From Clostridiaceae bacterium (GTDB lineage: Bacteria > Bacillota > Clostridia > Clostridiales > Clostridiaceae): a DNA stretch of 64,000 nucleotides. The stretch lies in assembly GCA_902363375.1 (NCBI GenBank), contig CABIZX010000001.1, forward strand, positions 682,001 to 746,000. The letters run 5' to 3'. Of this stretch, positions 63,782-64,000 are shown piece by piece. A program made the translations under genes and the position numbers. The notes under the pieces are model-generated. The model searched no databases, was not told where the DNA came from, and saw only the letters and a list, made by a program, of their open reading frames with translations. The number at the start of each line of letters is the position of its first letter. Within the stretch, counting starts at the first letter, position 1.

Positions 63782-64000
63782 ATGAAAATAATTGGCGTAA
63801 TTCCAGCAAGATATAGTTCATCAAGATTTCCAGCAAAACCTTTGGCAGATATTTTAGGAAAGCCTATGATATGGTGGGTATATAAACAAGTTAAAAAAGT
63901 AGAAGAATTAGACGAAGTTGTAGTTGCAACAGATGATGAAAGGATTGCTAATGTATGTAGCAGTCTTAATATAAAGTATATAATGACTTCTAAAGATAAC
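63782..64000 (+). CDS. CMP-Kdo synthetase-like cytidylyltransferase, 5' part
   Basis: The first 73 codons run to the window edge. IGVIPARYSSSRFPAKPLADILGKPMIWWVY is the KdsB nucleotide-binding loop (IPARYxSxRxPxKPL) with the following VVVATDDERI, whereas NeuA-type enzymes read IPARGGSKxxxxKN. The protein should activate a 3-deoxy-ulosonic acid with CTP. GAGGTGAT precedes ATG 63782. Kdo is known from Gram-negative lipopolysaccharide, so a KdsB-like gene in a clostridial capsule locus is notable. Donor sugar genes would lie beyond the window. Confidence 0.82.
   Translation, partial: MKIIGVIPARYSSSRFPAKPLADILGKPMIWWVYKQVKKVEELDEVVVATDDERIANVCSSLNIKYIMTSKDN

Overview
The window is AT-rich, tightly packed and almost entirely on the + strand. 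It reads as chromosome of an anaerobic, endospore-forming Clostridium sensu stricto (cluster I). Four things support this: selenocysteine genes, sporulation genes (gpr, spoIIP, yqfC, yqfD, a CotS-type kinase), the Firmicutes gene order hrcA-grpE-dnaK-dnaJ ... rpsU-yqeY-yqfC-yqfD-pgpH-ybeY-dgkA-cdd-era-recO ... dnaG-rpoD-trmK-nif3, and strong GGAGG/AGGTGA ribosome sites with frequent TTG starts. Species cannot be fixed from the sequence alone.

Region 1 (1-4.1 kb) is a selenocysteine cassette: 3' end of selD, selA, selB and tRNA-Sec(UCA). Region 2 (4.4-11.8 kb) holds a creatininase-family amidohydrolase, a ComEC-type channel without a visible metallo-beta-lactamase domain, holA, rpsT (the first of only two minus-strand genes), gpr, spoIIP and a small membrane protein. 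Region 3 (12-20.5 kb) has lepA, hemW and the HrcA/CIRCE-controlled heat-shock operon. Region 4 (20.8-34.5 kb) is a long housekeeping and sporulation stretch: yitT, prmA, rsmE, mtaB, a HIT protein, rpsU, yqeY, yqfC, yqfD, pgpH, ybeY, a DgkA-PAP2 fusion, cdd, era, recO and a DUF4342 protein. Region 5 (34.9-46.8 kb) has a CcpN-like regulator beside ppdK, a minus-strand CotS-like kinase, dgt, dnaG, rpoD, a PH-like membrane protein, trmK and nif3. Region 6 (46.9-48.8 kb) is the RNase P RNA gene with its terminator, a decayed group II intron directly behind that terminator, and a non-coding leader. Region 7 (48.8-64 kb) is a Wzx/Wzy-type surface polysaccharide operon: an initiating sugar-phosphate transferase, UDP-L-FucNAc synthesis (CapE/F/G type), seven glycosyltransferases, a polymerase and a flippase. 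It ends in a GT52/sialyltransferase-like gene and the start of a KdsB-like CMP-sugar synthetase, and it runs off the window.

The main observations are: (a) the CcpN-like gene has no ATG, GTG or TTG start in frame and appears to begin at ATT; (b) the polysaccharide operon couples a sialyltransferase-like enzyme to a CMP-Kdo-synthetase-like gene in a Gram-positive; (c) a dispersed palindromic repeat of about 60 bp occurs as two tandem copies after spoIIP and one full plus one partial copy between dnaK and dnaJ; (d) a 110-base element behind dnaJ with 18-base inverted ends also serves as its terminator; (e) the group II intron remnant sits exactly at the rnpB terminator and carries an internal deletion joining the middle of its reverse transcriptase to a mutated YADD motif. 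No CRISPR array, intact insertion sequence or prophage was seen.
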